The translations under genes and the position numbers were made by a program. A stretch of DNA of 19,675 nt from Phyllobacteriaceae bacterium. GTDB taxonomy: Bacteria > Pseudomonadota > Alphaproteobacteria > Rhizobiales > Devosiaceae. The stretch spans positions 1-19,675 of the forward strand of contig JAAZLP010000036.1 of the NCBI GenBank assembly GCA_012799265.1. Reading direction: 5' to 3'. The notes below the pieces were generated by a model. The model saw nothing but the letters and a program-made list of their open reading frames with translations, made no database searches and had not been told where the DNA came from. Shown in pieces: positions 1-6,858 of the stretch; position 1 is the stretch's first letter, and the number at the start of each line of letters is the position of its first letter.

Positions 1-341
1 GAGCCGATATAGCCGAACCCTGCCCCACGCGTGAGAAGGTCGACATCGACGCCATGACGCGTCGCATAGCGCGCGATGGGCACACCGATGAGGAGGATGG
101 CGATGGAGGCGACGAGAATGGCGACCAGCGCATTTGTGGTGCCAAAGGAGAGCGTGATGCTGCCGCCGATCGCTTCGAGCGCCAGAAATGAGATGGCGCC
201 GATGGCGGTGTGGGAGATTCGTGCGCTGGAAAAGCGGCGGGCGGACTTTGCGGTAAAGCGCAGCGCATAGTCCTCAAGCGTCTGGTCAGCGACCCAGCGA
301 TTATATTCTCGTCTGACAGGAATGATCCGCTGACGCGCCAT
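1..341 (-). CDS. Partial transporter-like protein, probably the N-terminus of an NCS1-permease-fused hybrid sensor histidine kinase
   Basis: Only the first 113 residues lie in the window; the gene runs off the left edge. It begins with ATG (339-341 on the complement) and has no stop. A basic soluble stretch (residues 1-40) is followed by two hydrophobic segments (about 44-64 and 70-90) and then a conserved-looking LLTRGAGFGYIG stretch at 102-113. This pattern resembles the cytosine/purine/allantoin permease-like (NCS1) domain that forms the N-terminus of some large rhizobial hybrid histidine kinases. From memory, such kinases are encoded beside urea or nitrogen-transport genes. The kinase portion is not visible, so a plain permease is the alternative. 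It is divergent from urtA across a 233-bp gap, so a role in sensing urea or a related nitrogen compound and controlling the urt genes is a reasonable inference. No strong Shine-Dalgarno sequence is visible. Confidence 0.6.
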   Translation of the reverse strand, partial: MARQRIIPVRREYNRWVADQTLEDYALRFTAKSARRFSSARISHTAIGAISFLALEAIGGSITLSFGTTNALVAILVASIAILLIGVPIARYATRHGVDVDLLTRGAGFGYIG

Positions 342-574
342 TTTTCGCCCAGAATTTAACCAGAAACAGCATGTGCCCAAAAAACTGCCAGTGCATGCAT
401 AACACGAAAATTCACGAAATCACGCGGTTTTTCAGGTGCTTCGCGGCAGTAGCGGAATCCCGGCCGCAAGCAGTTACGTCAATCGACGTATAGGGTCCGC
501 GGAAAGAACAGCCCCAGTCTGCCCTCAGACGCCTCCCTTGGTGTCTTCGGGGAACAAACAGTTAGGGGACTACA
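342..574. promoter_or_regulatory. Divergent intergenic region between the kinase-like gene and urtA
   Basis: This 233-bp gap must hold the promoters of both divergent genes. Visible structure: the self-complementary TGCATGCA at 392-399; short CACG direct repeats at 403, 413 and 421, the first two ten bases apart; the 16-bp palindrome at 475-490; and a small hairpin in the urtA leader pairing GACGCC (528-533) with GGTGTC (540-545, one G-T wobble). A Shine-Dalgarno AGGGGA sits at 564-569. I could not place promoter hexamers with confidence. Confidence 0.5.
475..490. promoter_or_regulatory. Perfect palindrome, candidate operator upstream of urtA
   Basis: TACGTC and GACGTA form a perfect 6-bp inverted repeat around a 4-base AATC spacer. 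It lies 84 bases before the urtA start codon, in the gap shared with the divergent kinase-like gene. Its size and symmetry suit a dimeric helix-turn-helix regulator, for example a LuxR/NarL-type response regulator. The regulator is not in the window, so its identity is inference. No convincing sigma70 or sigma54 hexamers could be placed around it. Confidence 0.45.
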
Positions 575-1870
575 ATGACCATTCGCAGCGCCCGGAGCGC
601 TATTCTCGCCGCCACTCTCGCCGGCAGCTTCACCCTCTCCATCGCACCGACCATGGCTCAGGACGAGACCATCAAGGTCGGTATCCTGCACTCGCTGTCG
701 GGCACGATGGCCATCTCGGAAACGACGCTCAAGGACACCATGCTGTTCCTGATCGAACAGCAGAACGCCAAGGGCGGTGTGCTGGGCAAGCAGCTCGAAC
801 CCGTCGTGGTCGACATTGCTTCCGATTGGCCGCTGGCCGCCGAACTCGCCCGCCAGCTGATCGAAGTCGACGACGTCGATGCGGTCTTTGGCTGCTGGAC
901 CTCGGTCTGCCGCAAGTCCGTACTGCCGGTGTTTGAAGAGCTGAATTCGCTGCTCTTCTACCCGGTCCAGTACGAAGGCGAAGAAAGCCAGCGCAACGTC
1001 TTCTACACCGGCGCTTCGCCGAACCAGCAGGCCATCCCGGCCGTCGACTACCTCGCCGAAGAAGAAGGCGTGGAACGCTGGGTTCTCGCCGGCACCGACT
1101 ATGTCTACCCACAGACGACCAACAAGATCCTCGAGCAGTACCTGCTCGACAAGGGCGTCGCCAAGGAAGACATCATGATCAACTACACGCCTTTCGGTCA
1201 TTCCGATTGGCAGACGATCGTCTCCGACATCAAGGCCTTCGGCTCGGCTGGCAAGAAGACCGCCGTGGTCTCGACCATCAATGGCGACGCCAACGTGCCG
1301 TTCTACCGCGAACTGGGCAACCAGGGCATCAAGGCTGAAGACATTCCGGTCGTCGCCTTCTCGGTCGGCGAAGAAGAACTCTCCGGCTTCGACACCACCC
1401 CGCTGGTCGGCCACCTCGCCGCCTGGAACTACTTTATGAGCGTCGATACGCCGGAAAACGAAGCCTTCATCGCTGAATGGCAAGAGTTCATCGGCTCGGA
1501 AGACCGCGTCACCAATGACCCGATGGAAGCTCACCTCATCGGCTTCAACCTCTGGGTTGCCGCTGTCGAAGCTGCGGGTACCACCGACGCTGACGCCGTG
1601 ATCGACTCCATCGTTGGCCTCGAAACCCCGAACCTGACCGGCGGTATCGCCAAGATGCTCCCGAACCACCACATCACCAAGCCGGTGCTGATCGGTGAAA
1701 TCCAGGACGACGGCCAGTTCTTCGTGGTCTGGGAAACCGAAGACCTCGTTCCGGGCGACGCCTGGTCCGACTTCCTGCCTGAATCCAAGATGCTCGAAGC
1801 TGATTGGACCGCCCCGATCAACTGCGGCAACTACAACACCGAAACCCAGTCCTGCGGCGCAGCCCAGTAA
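575..1870 (+). CDS. urtA: Urea ABC transporter, periplasmic urea-binding protein UrtA
   Basis: UrtA (431 aa) binds urea in the periplasm and delivers it to the UrtBC permease. Residues 1-29 form a Sec signal peptide with likely cleavage after TMA, before QDETIKVG. The mature part begins with the typical IKVGILHSLSGTMAISE of the branched-chain amino acid/urea/amide binding-protein family (Peripla_BP_5) and carries FGCWTSVCRKSVLPV, typical of urea and amide binders. The length is normal for the family. The ATG follows AGGGGA at 564-569 with a 5-base spacer. Codon use looks strongly biased (GAA for Glu, C-ending codons), as expected for an abundant binding protein. It is first in urtABCDE and is separated from urtB by a paired palindrome. 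Confidence 0.96.
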   Translation: MTIRSARSAILAATLAGSFTLSIAPTMAQDETIKVGILHSLSGTMAISETTLKDTMLFLIEQQNAKGGVLGKQLEPVVVDIASDWPLAAELARQLIEVDDVDAVFGCWTSVCRKSVLPVFEELNSLLFYPVQYEGEESQRNVFYTGASPNQQAIPAVDYLAEEEGVERWVLAGTDYVYPQTTNKILEQYLLDKGVAKEDIMINYTPFGHSDWQTIVSDIKAFGSAGKKTAVVSTINGDANVPFYRELGNQGIKAEDIPVVAFSVGEEELSGFDTTPLVGHLAAWNYFMSVDTPENEAFIAEWQEFIGSEDRVTNDPMEAHLIGFNLWVAAVEAAGTTDADAVIDSIVGLETPNLTGGIAKMLPNHHITKPVLIGEIQDDGQFFVVWETEDLVPGDAWSDFLPESKMLEADWTAPINCGNYNTETQSCGAAQ

Positions 1871-1878
1871 GCCTGCAA

Positions 1879-1998
1879 GTACCCCCACCTAACCTCCCCC
1901 TGAAAAGGGGGAGGGATTGGGCCGGTGGGTTGGGCCCGAACGAGCCCCATACGCAATACTGCCCCTCCCCCTGACGGGGGGAGGATGGGTGGGGGACA
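1879..1998. repeat. Paired palindromic (REP/BIME-like) element between urtA and urtB
   Basis: Two hairpins share the same arms. CCTCCCCC at 1893-1900 pairs with GGGGGAGG at 1907-1914, and CCTCCCCC at 1964-1971 pairs with GGGGGAGG at 1977-1984. The outer flanks are also inverted: CCCCCACC at 1882-1889 is the exact reverse complement of GGTGGGGG at 1988-1995. The whole is therefore two head-to-head palindromic units of about 35-40 bp around a spacer containing TTGGGCC and GGGCCC. It follows the urtA stop by about 10 bases. Known roles of such elements in operons are blocking 3' exonucleases and partial termination, which could keep urtA mRNA more abundant than urtBCDE. It could instead be a simple mobile MITE-like repeat. 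Confidence 0.7.
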
Positions 1999-2050
1999 CC
2001 ACGGCCCCACCCGACAAATTCCGCCTGCAAGGACAAGGACTTCCCAAGCG

Positions 2051-3661
2051 ATGTTGACTCATTTTCTCCGCCTGGCGCTATTCACCCTGTCCCTGATCAT
2101 GCCGCTGCAAGCCGCCAATGCGCAGGACGCGGCTGTCGACATTCCGGCCATGGTCCAAGCCATGGGTGAGGCCAGCCTCAAGGAGCTGGGCCAGATCGTT
2201 TCCGACCTTGCTGCCACCGGCGACAATGTCGTTGTGCCCACGCTCACCGCCCTGGCCGATGGCAATCTCTATCTGGATGAAACGTCCGGTCGCGTGGTTA
2301 TCCAGGACGGATCGGCGATCACCGATCCGGTAACCGGCGAGGCGGTCGAGCTGGCCGATGAGGACCTCTCCCGCATCCGGGTCAACAATGGCTTGCGCCG
2401 CGATATCTCGGCTGCGCTCTCGGGCATGACCTTGATGAGCGACAATGCCAATACGCGCCTCAGCGCGGCACAGGGTTTCCTCTCCAAGCCCGACAGAGCC
2501 AACCTGCCCCTGCTGGAAGAAGCGATCGCCGCCGAAACCGACAGTGCCGTCCGCAATGTCATGGTCGCCGCGCGCGCCGTCACCCTTCTTGGCAGCGACG
2601 AGGCCAGCATCGAGGACAAGCGCGCTGCCATTCCCGACATCGTGGCCGGTGCCGGGCGCGACGCCATCACCATTCTCACCGGTCAGCTGGCCAATGCGCC
2701 AGACGAACTCAAGCCGGCTATCCAATCGGCGCTGGCCGGGCTCGAACAGGAGCGCGCCGTCTGGGGTGCGCTGCAAAATGTCTGGTTCGGCATTTCGCTG
2801 GGGTCGGTGCTGCTGCTCGCCGCCATTGGCCTTGCCATCACCTTCGGCGTCATGGGCGTCATCAACATGGCCCATGGCGAGATGGTCATGTTGGGTGCCT
2901 ATACGACCTTCATCGTCCAGCTCGTCATCCGCCAGAACTTTCCGGGCCTGCTCGACTATTCCCTGCTGATCGCCCTGCCCTGCGCCTTCCTCGTCACCGG
3001 GGCCATCGGCGTCGGCATCGAGCGCGGCATCATCCGCTGGCTCTATGGCCGTCCGCTCGAAACCCTGCTGGCCACCTGGGGCCTGTCGTTGATCCTGCAG
3101 CAGACCGTGCGCTCGATCTTCGGTCCCACCAACCAGATGGTCATTGCGCCGACCTGGATGTCCGGCTCGTTCGAATTCTACGGCCTCTCGATCACCTATG
3201 GCCGGTTCTGGATCGTCATCTTCGCGCTGCTGGTCTTTGCCACCCTGCTGCTGGTGCTCAATCGCACACCGCTTGGCCTGCAGATGCGGGCAGTGACGCA
3301 GAACCGCCGCATGGCATCGGCCATGGGTATCCGCACGCCCTTCGTGGACGCCATGACCTTCGGCCTTGGTTCGGGCATTGCGGGCCTGGCGGGTGTGGCA
3401 CTGACGCAGATCGACAATATCTCGCCCAACCTTGGCCAGAACTACATCATCGACAGTTTTATGGTCGTGGTCTTTGGCGGCGTGGGCAATCTCTGGGGAA
3501 CGCTGGTGGGCGCGCTGACGCTGGGCGTCGCCAACAAATTCCTCGAACCCTATGCCGGCGCGGTGCTCGGCAAGATCCTGATCCTCGTGCTCATCATCCT
3601 CTTCATTCAGCGGCGTCCGCGGGGCCTGTTCGCCCTCAAGGGAAGGGCCATTGAACAATGA
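2051..3661 (+). CDS. urtB: Urea ABC transporter permease UrtB
   Basis: This is one of the two inner-membrane permeases of the urea transporter. The chosen ATG gives 536 aa and follows AAGGAC at 2035-2040. It opens with a signal-like hydrophobic segment (residues 1-24, ending ANA before QDAA). The frame is open upstream to 1925, but that extension would be translated palindromic repeat and is rejected. Residues 25-240 form a long helical extracytoplasmic domain, a normal UrtB feature absent from LivH. Residues 240-536 are the LivH-type BPD_transp_2 domain, with INMAHGEMVMLGAY at 271-284. The stop overlaps the upstream reading frame of urtC, so translation is probably coupled. Confidence 0.95.
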   Translation: MLTHFLRLALFTLSLIMPLQAANAQDAAVDIPAMVQAMGEASLKELGQIVSDLAATGDNVVVPTLTALADGNLYLDETSGRVVIQDGSAITDPVTGEAVELADEDLSRIRVNNGLRRDISAALSGMTLMSDNANTRLSAAQGFLSKPDRANLPLLEEAIAAETDSAVRNVMVAARAVTLLGSDEASIEDKRAAIPDIVAGAGRDAITILTGQLANAPDELKPAIQSALAGLEQERAVWGALQNVWFGISLGSVLLLAAIGLAITFGVMGVINMAHGEMVMLGAYTTFIVQLVIRQNFPGLLDYSLLIALPCAFLVTGAIGVGIERGIIRWLYGRPLETLLATWGLSLILQQTVRSIFGPTNQMVIAPTWMSGSFEFYGLSITYGRFWIVIFALLVFATLLLVLNRTPLGLQMRAVTQNRRMASAMGIRTPFVDAMTFGLGSGIAGLAGVALTQIDNISPNLGQNYIIDSFMVVVFGGVGNLWGTLVGALTLGVANKFLEPYAGAVLGKILILVLIILFIQRRPRGLFALKGRAIEQ

Positions 3662-3701
3662 TCGCGCGACACCAGAACCTCCTCACGTCCGGAGACAAGA
3701 C

Positions 3702-4916
3702 ATGCTGACCCAAGCCCTGCTGCGTGCGCTCGACAAGAAGGCCATCTGGGTCATCTCCATCTTCCTGGCCATTGCCATCCTTGTGCCCATGGCCAATCTG
3801 CTGATCCCGCCGGGCCAGTTTGGCCACGTGCCGACCTATATGGTTTCGCTCTTCGGCAAATATCTCAGCTACGCCATTCTCGCACTCGCGCTGGACCTGG
3901 TCTGGGGCTATTGCGGCATTCTCTCGCTCGGCCACGGCGCTTTCTTCGCGCTGGGGGGCTATGCCATGGGCATGTATCTCATGCGCCAGATTGGCTCGCG
4001 CGGCGTCTATGGCAATCCGGTGCTGCCGGACTTCATGGTCTTCCTCAACTGGAAGGACCTGCCCTGGTACTGGATGGGCTTTGACAATTTCTGGTTCGCC
4101 ATGGCCATGGTCGTTCTGGTGCCGGGCCTGCTGGCCTTCATCTTCGGCTTCTTCGCTTTCCGCAGCCGCGTGACCGGCGTCTATCTCTCGATCATCACCC
4201 AGGCGATGACCTTCGCCCTGCTGCTCGCCTTCTTCCGCAACGATATGGGCTTTGGCGGCAATAACGGCCTCACCGATTTCAAGGATATTCTGGGCACGCC
4301 GGTTCAGGCGCAGACGACGCGCGTAACCCTCTTTGCAGCCACAGCCATCGCGCTGGCGCTGTCGGTTCTCGTCTGTTCGATGATCGTCAATAGTAAGCTG
4401 GGCAAGGTCATGGTCGCCGTCCGCGATGCCGAAAGCCGCACCAGGTTCCTCGGCTACCGCGTTGAATACGTCAAACTTTTCGCCTTCACTGTGTCGGCCA
4501 TCATGGCCGGTATTGCCGGCGCTCTCTATGTGCCGCAGGTCGGCATCATCAATCCGGGTGAATTCGAGCCGGGCAATTCCATCGAGGTCGTCATCTGGGC
4601 GGCGGTTGGCGGACGCGGCACGCTGATCGGGCCGATCATCGGCGCCATTGTCGTCAATCTCGGCAAATCCTGGTTCACCACGGTTCTCCCGGAATTCTGG
4701 CTCTTTGCCCTCGGCGCGCTCTTCATCTTCGTGACGCTCTTCCTGCCCAAGGGCATTGTCGGGCTCTGGAACCAGATCTTTGGCGCACGCCGAAAAGTGG
4801 CCAAGGCCGAGCCGCCCGCCCCGACGCCAGTTGCAGCGGCGACTGCTGCTGTCGATATCGAGCGTGGCGAGGACCCGGCAAGCTTTCCCTCACCCCAGAT
4901 GAAACCGGCGGAGTAG
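3702..4916 (+). CDS. urtC: Urea ABC transporter permease UrtC
   Basis: This is the second permease of the urea transporter, LivM-like (BPD_transp_2). The chosen ATG at 3702 gives 404 aa (MLTQALLRALDKKAIW) and follows GGAG at 3691-3694 with 7 bases between. A TTG at 3651 would add 17 residues overlapping urtB but has no good ribosome site. Multiple membrane segments are visible, with LSLGHGAFFALGGY at residues 74-87 and GGNNGLTDF in the middle loop. The hydrophilic Pro/Ala-rich tail after about residue 360 is cytoplasmic and variable in the family. Only 4 bases separate it from urtD. Confidence 0.95.
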   Translation: MLTQALLRALDKKAIWVISIFLAIAILVPMANLLIPPGQFGHVPTYMVSLFGKYLSYAILALALDLVWGYCGILSLGHGAFFALGGYAMGMYLMRQIGSRGVYGNPVLPDFMVFLNWKDLPWYWMGFDNFWFAMAMVVLVPGLLAFIFGFFAFRSRVTGVYLSIITQAMTFALLLAFFRNDMGFGGNNGLTDFKDILGTPVQAQTTRVTLFAATAIALALSVLVCSMIVNSKLGKVMVAVRDAESRTRFLGYRVEYVKLFAFTVSAIMAGIAGALYVPQVGIINPGEFEPGNSIEVVIWAAVGGRGTLIGPIIGAIVVNLGKSWFTTVLPEFWLFALGALFIFVTLFLPKGIVGLWNQIFGARRKVAKAEPPAPTPVAAATAAVDIERGEDPASFPSPQMKPAE

Positions 4917-4920
4917 ACCC

Positions 4921-5670
4921 ATGAGCGGCGCACAGGATACAATGCTCTATCTCAACGGGGTGTCGGTTGCCTTTGACGGGTTCAAGGCTATCAACAACCT
5001 CTCCATCATCGTCAACCCAGCCGAGATGCTGGCCATTATTGGCCCCAATGGCGCGGGCAAGACGACCATGATGGACATCATCACCGGCAAGACGCGGCCC
5101 GACGCGGGGGATGTGATGTTTGACGGGCGCACCGACCTCACCAAGCTCGACGAGGCGTCCATTGCCAATCTTGGCATCGGCCGGAAATTCCAGAAGCCAA
5201 CGGTGTTCGAGAGCCACACCGTCTGGGACAATCTGGAGATGGCGCTGAAAAAGCCGCGCGGCATCTTCGCGACGCTCTTCTACACGCCCAGCGCCGAGGA
5301 CACCGGGCGCATTGCCGAAATCCTCGAAACGGTGCGCCTGCTCCACCGCAAGGATGAACTGGCGGCCAATCTCAGCCACGGCCAGAAGCAATGGCTAGAA
5401 ATTGGCATGTTGCTTGCACAGGATCCGAAGCTCCTGCTGGTCGATGAACCGGTGGCGGGCATGACCGATAGCGAGACAGAGGAGACGGCCAAATTGCTGC
5501 GCGAAATCACCAAGACCCGCTCTGTCGTCGTCGTCGAACATGACATGAGCTTTGTGCGCGGGCTGGGATCGCGCGTCGTGTGTCTGGCCGAAGGCTCGGT
5601 TCTGGCCGAAGGCTCGCTGGATCAGGTGAGCGCCAATCCCGTTGTTATCGAAAGGTATCTCGGCCGATGA
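4921..5670 (+). CDS. urtD: Urea ABC transporter ATP-binding protein UrtD
   Basis: This is one of the two ATPases that drive urea import, LivG-like, 249 aa. Visible motifs: Walker A GPNGAGKTT at 41-49, Q-loop Q91 in KFQKPTVFE, signature LSHGQ at 151-155 (the LSHG form common in UrtD), Walker B LLLVDE at 171-176, and switch histidine H207 in VVEHDMSFV. It starts at ATG 4921 behind GGAG within the last urtC codons; an in-frame ATG at 4942 is a weaker alternative. The stop overlaps the urtE start by 4 bases (ATGA), indicating coupled translation of the two ATPases. Confidence 0.96.
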   Translation: MSGAQDTMLYLNGVSVAFDGFKAINNLSIIVNPAEMLAIIGPNGAGKTTMMDIITGKTRPDAGDVMFDGRTDLTKLDEASIANLGIGRKFQKPTVFESHTVWDNLEMALKKPRGIFATLFYTPSAEDTGRIAEILETVRLLHRKDELAANLSHGQKQWLEIGMLLAQDPKLLLVDEPVAGMTDSETEETAKLLREITKTRSVVVVEHDMSFVRGLGSRVVCLAEGSVLAEGSLDQVSANPVVIERYLGR

Positions 5671-6371
5671 GCGCAGCGCTTTCCATCGACACTATCGATC
5701 TCCACTATGGCGCGGCGCAGGCGCTGAAGGGGATCTCCCTCACCTGCGCGCCGGGCCGGATTACCGCTGTGCTTGGACGCAATGGCGTGGGCAAGTCATC
5801 AACGCTGCGCGCCATCACCGGCATCAACCACATCTCCTCGGGTGCTATAAATTTCGGCAGCGAAGTGCTCAAAAAAACGCCACCCTATAAAAGGGCGCGC
5901 ATGGGCATCGGCTATGTGCCGCAGGGCCGCGAAATCTTTCCGCTGCTGACGGTGAAGGAAAACCTCGAAACCGGCTATGCCGGTCTGCCCCGCAGCGAGC
6001 GCAATATTCCAGACTATATTTTCGAGCTGTTCCCGGTGCTCAAATCCATGCTCAACCGCCGCGGCGGCGACCTCTCCGGTGGTCAGCAGCAGCAATTGGC
6101 GATCGGTCGTGCGCTGGTCACCCGGCCCAAGGTTCTGGTGCTGGATGAGCCCACCGAAGGCATTCAGCCCTCGATCATCAAGGATATCGGCCGGGCGCTG
6201 CAATTTTTGCGCGACGAGAAGGGCATGACCATTCTTCTGGTCGAGCAGTTCCTCGATTTCTGCCGCGAGATTGCCGACGACATCTACGTCATGGACCGCG
6301 GCGAGATCATGCATGCCGGACCTGCCAGCGACCTCGACCTGCCCGACGTGCGCCGGCATCTGATGGTTTGA
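5667..6371 (+). CDS. urtE: Urea ABC transporter ATP-binding protein UrtE
   Basis: This is the second urea transporter ATPase, LivF-like, 234 aa. The ATG at 5667 overlaps the urtD stop; a longer open frame reaching back to 5580 lies inside urtD and is rejected. Walker A GRNGVGKSS is at 37-45, signature LSGGQ at 136-140, Walker B VLVLDE at 156-161, and the switch position is Q rather than H (LLVEQ), as in LivF. YVPQGREIFP at 83-92 is the family's Q-loop region. It is the last gene of urtABCDE, and a hairpin follows 8 bases after the stop. Confidence 0.96.
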   Translation: MSAALSIDTIDLHYGAAQALKGISLTCAPGRITAVLGRNGVGKSSTLRAITGINHISSGAINFGSEVLKKTPPYKRARMGIGYVPQGREIFPLLTVKENLETGYAGLPRSERNIPDYIFELFPVLKSMLNRRGGDLSGGQQQQLAIGRALVTRPKVLVLDEPTEGIQPSIIKDIGRALQFLRDEKGMTILLVEQFLDFCREIADDIYVMDRGEIMHAGPASDLDLPDVRRHLMV

Positions 6372-6375
6372 ACGC

Positions 6376-6400
6376 AAAACGCCCGGCACGAAGCCGGGCG
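6376..6400 (-). terminator. Intrinsic terminator for the minus-strand secreted-protein gene, in the convergent gap with urtE
   Basis: CGCCCGGC (6380-6387) and GCCGGGCG (6393-6400) form a perfect 8-bp GC-rich stem with a 5-base loop. Read on the minus strand it is followed by TTTT (6379-6376) and lies 25 bases past the stop of the gene at 6426-6782. On the plus strand there is no T-tract, so it would be a weaker stop for urtE, though the hairpin could still protect the urt mRNA 3' end. Confidence 0.75.
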
Positions 6401-6425
6401 CATTGAAGGAAGAGAGTTGATCGGA

Positions 6426-6782
6426 TTATTCGACCAGACCCGCAGCGCGGCAATCATCCAGGGTGATCGTATCGAGATCAACCGTGGTGGAAGAATTGCG
6501 AGCGGCGGTGTCAGCTTCGATACCGGTCGGCTCGCTGTCCGCCGTTGCATCGGCATTAGCATCGCCTTCTTCGGCGGCGTCAGTGGCCTCGTCGGCCGGG
6601 GTGGTGCTGTCTGTTGCGCTCTCGTTCATGTCGGCAAGGCGAAGGGCATCACAATGCTGCTGAACATAGGGCAGATCGGCGTCCGACACGTCATTGTTAC
6701 CAACCTGGGTCTGGGCGAAGGCCGAACCACCCATTGTGAGACCGGCGAGAAGGGCAATAGTGCTCAGTGCGTACTTGGTCAT
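6426..6782 (-). CDS. Small acidic secreted protein of unknown function
   Basis: I do not recognise this 118-aa protein. Residues 1-23 are a clear signal peptide (hydrophobic LSTIALLAGLTMGGS, cleavage after AFA before QTQ), which favours this strand over the overlapping plus-strand frame. The mature part has a short N-terminal piece with C44 (LPYVQQHCDALRLAD), a low-complexity Ala/Asp/Glu/Thr-rich linker (about 54-98), and a C-terminal piece with C111 (LDDCRAAGLVE); the two cysteines could form a disulfide. It is strongly acidic. A weak AGG lies before the ATG and a terminator follows. It is convergent with urtE and divergent from ureD, so it is an independent unit inside the urea locus. A structural, metal-binding or stress role cannot be told apart from sequence. 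Confidence 0.75.
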   Translation of the reverse strand: MTKYALSTIALLAGLTMGGSAFAQTQVGNNDVSDADLPYVQQHCDALRLADMNESATDSTTPADEATDAAEEGDANADATADSEPTGIEADTAARNSSTTVDLDTITLDDCRAAGLVE

Positions 6783-6858
6783 TTTGCTAACCTATTGATT
6801 CATAATATGAAAGAGCGTTTGCTCACTCCACCAATGAAGAAGTTGGAGGATCGTTGCA
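6783..6858. promoter_or_regulatory. Short divergent promoter region between the secreted-protein gene and ureD
   Basis: These 76 bases separate two divergent starts and must carry the minus-strand promoter and probably a ureD promoter. A small inverted repeat, GAGC-GTTT-GCTC, lies at 6813-6824. A TATTAT-like -10 for the minus-strand gene can be read at about 6802-6807. No clear partner hexamers were found for ureD. Confidence 0.4.
6845..6850 (+). promoter_or_regulatory. Strong Shine-Dalgarno that fixes the TTG start of ureD
   Basis: GGAGGA ends 8 bases before TTG at 6859. No in-frame ATG lies nearby, so this site decides the start. Confidence 0.7.

Noticed and set aside
403..424. CACG direct repeats as a CRISPR or iteron array
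   Set aside because: The repeats are only 4-7 bases long and only three copies exist. They are kept only as a possible minor regulatory detail.
342..574. Sigma54 promoter or NtrC sites before urtA
   Set aside because: A nitrogen-regulated sigma54 promoter was looked for, but no TGGCAC-N5-TTGC match or clear NtrC pair was found.
479..1888. 469-aa open frame antisense to urtA
   Set aside because: It mirrors urtA in a GC-rich gene with strong codon bias, has no recognisable domain and overlaps a certain gene over its whole length.
1925..2050. N-terminal extension of urtB to 1925
   Set aside because: The extra residues would be encoded by the palindromic repeat. The ATG at 2051 has a ribosome site and begins a signal peptide.
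2078..3658. 526-aa open frame antisense to urtB
   Set aside because: It is a shadow of urtB, rich in His/Gln/Arg/Asp typical of antisense translation in high-GC DNA.
3651..3701. TTG start for urtC at 3651
   Set aside because: It lacks a ribosome site. ATG 3702 has GGAG at the right distance and starts at the conserved region.
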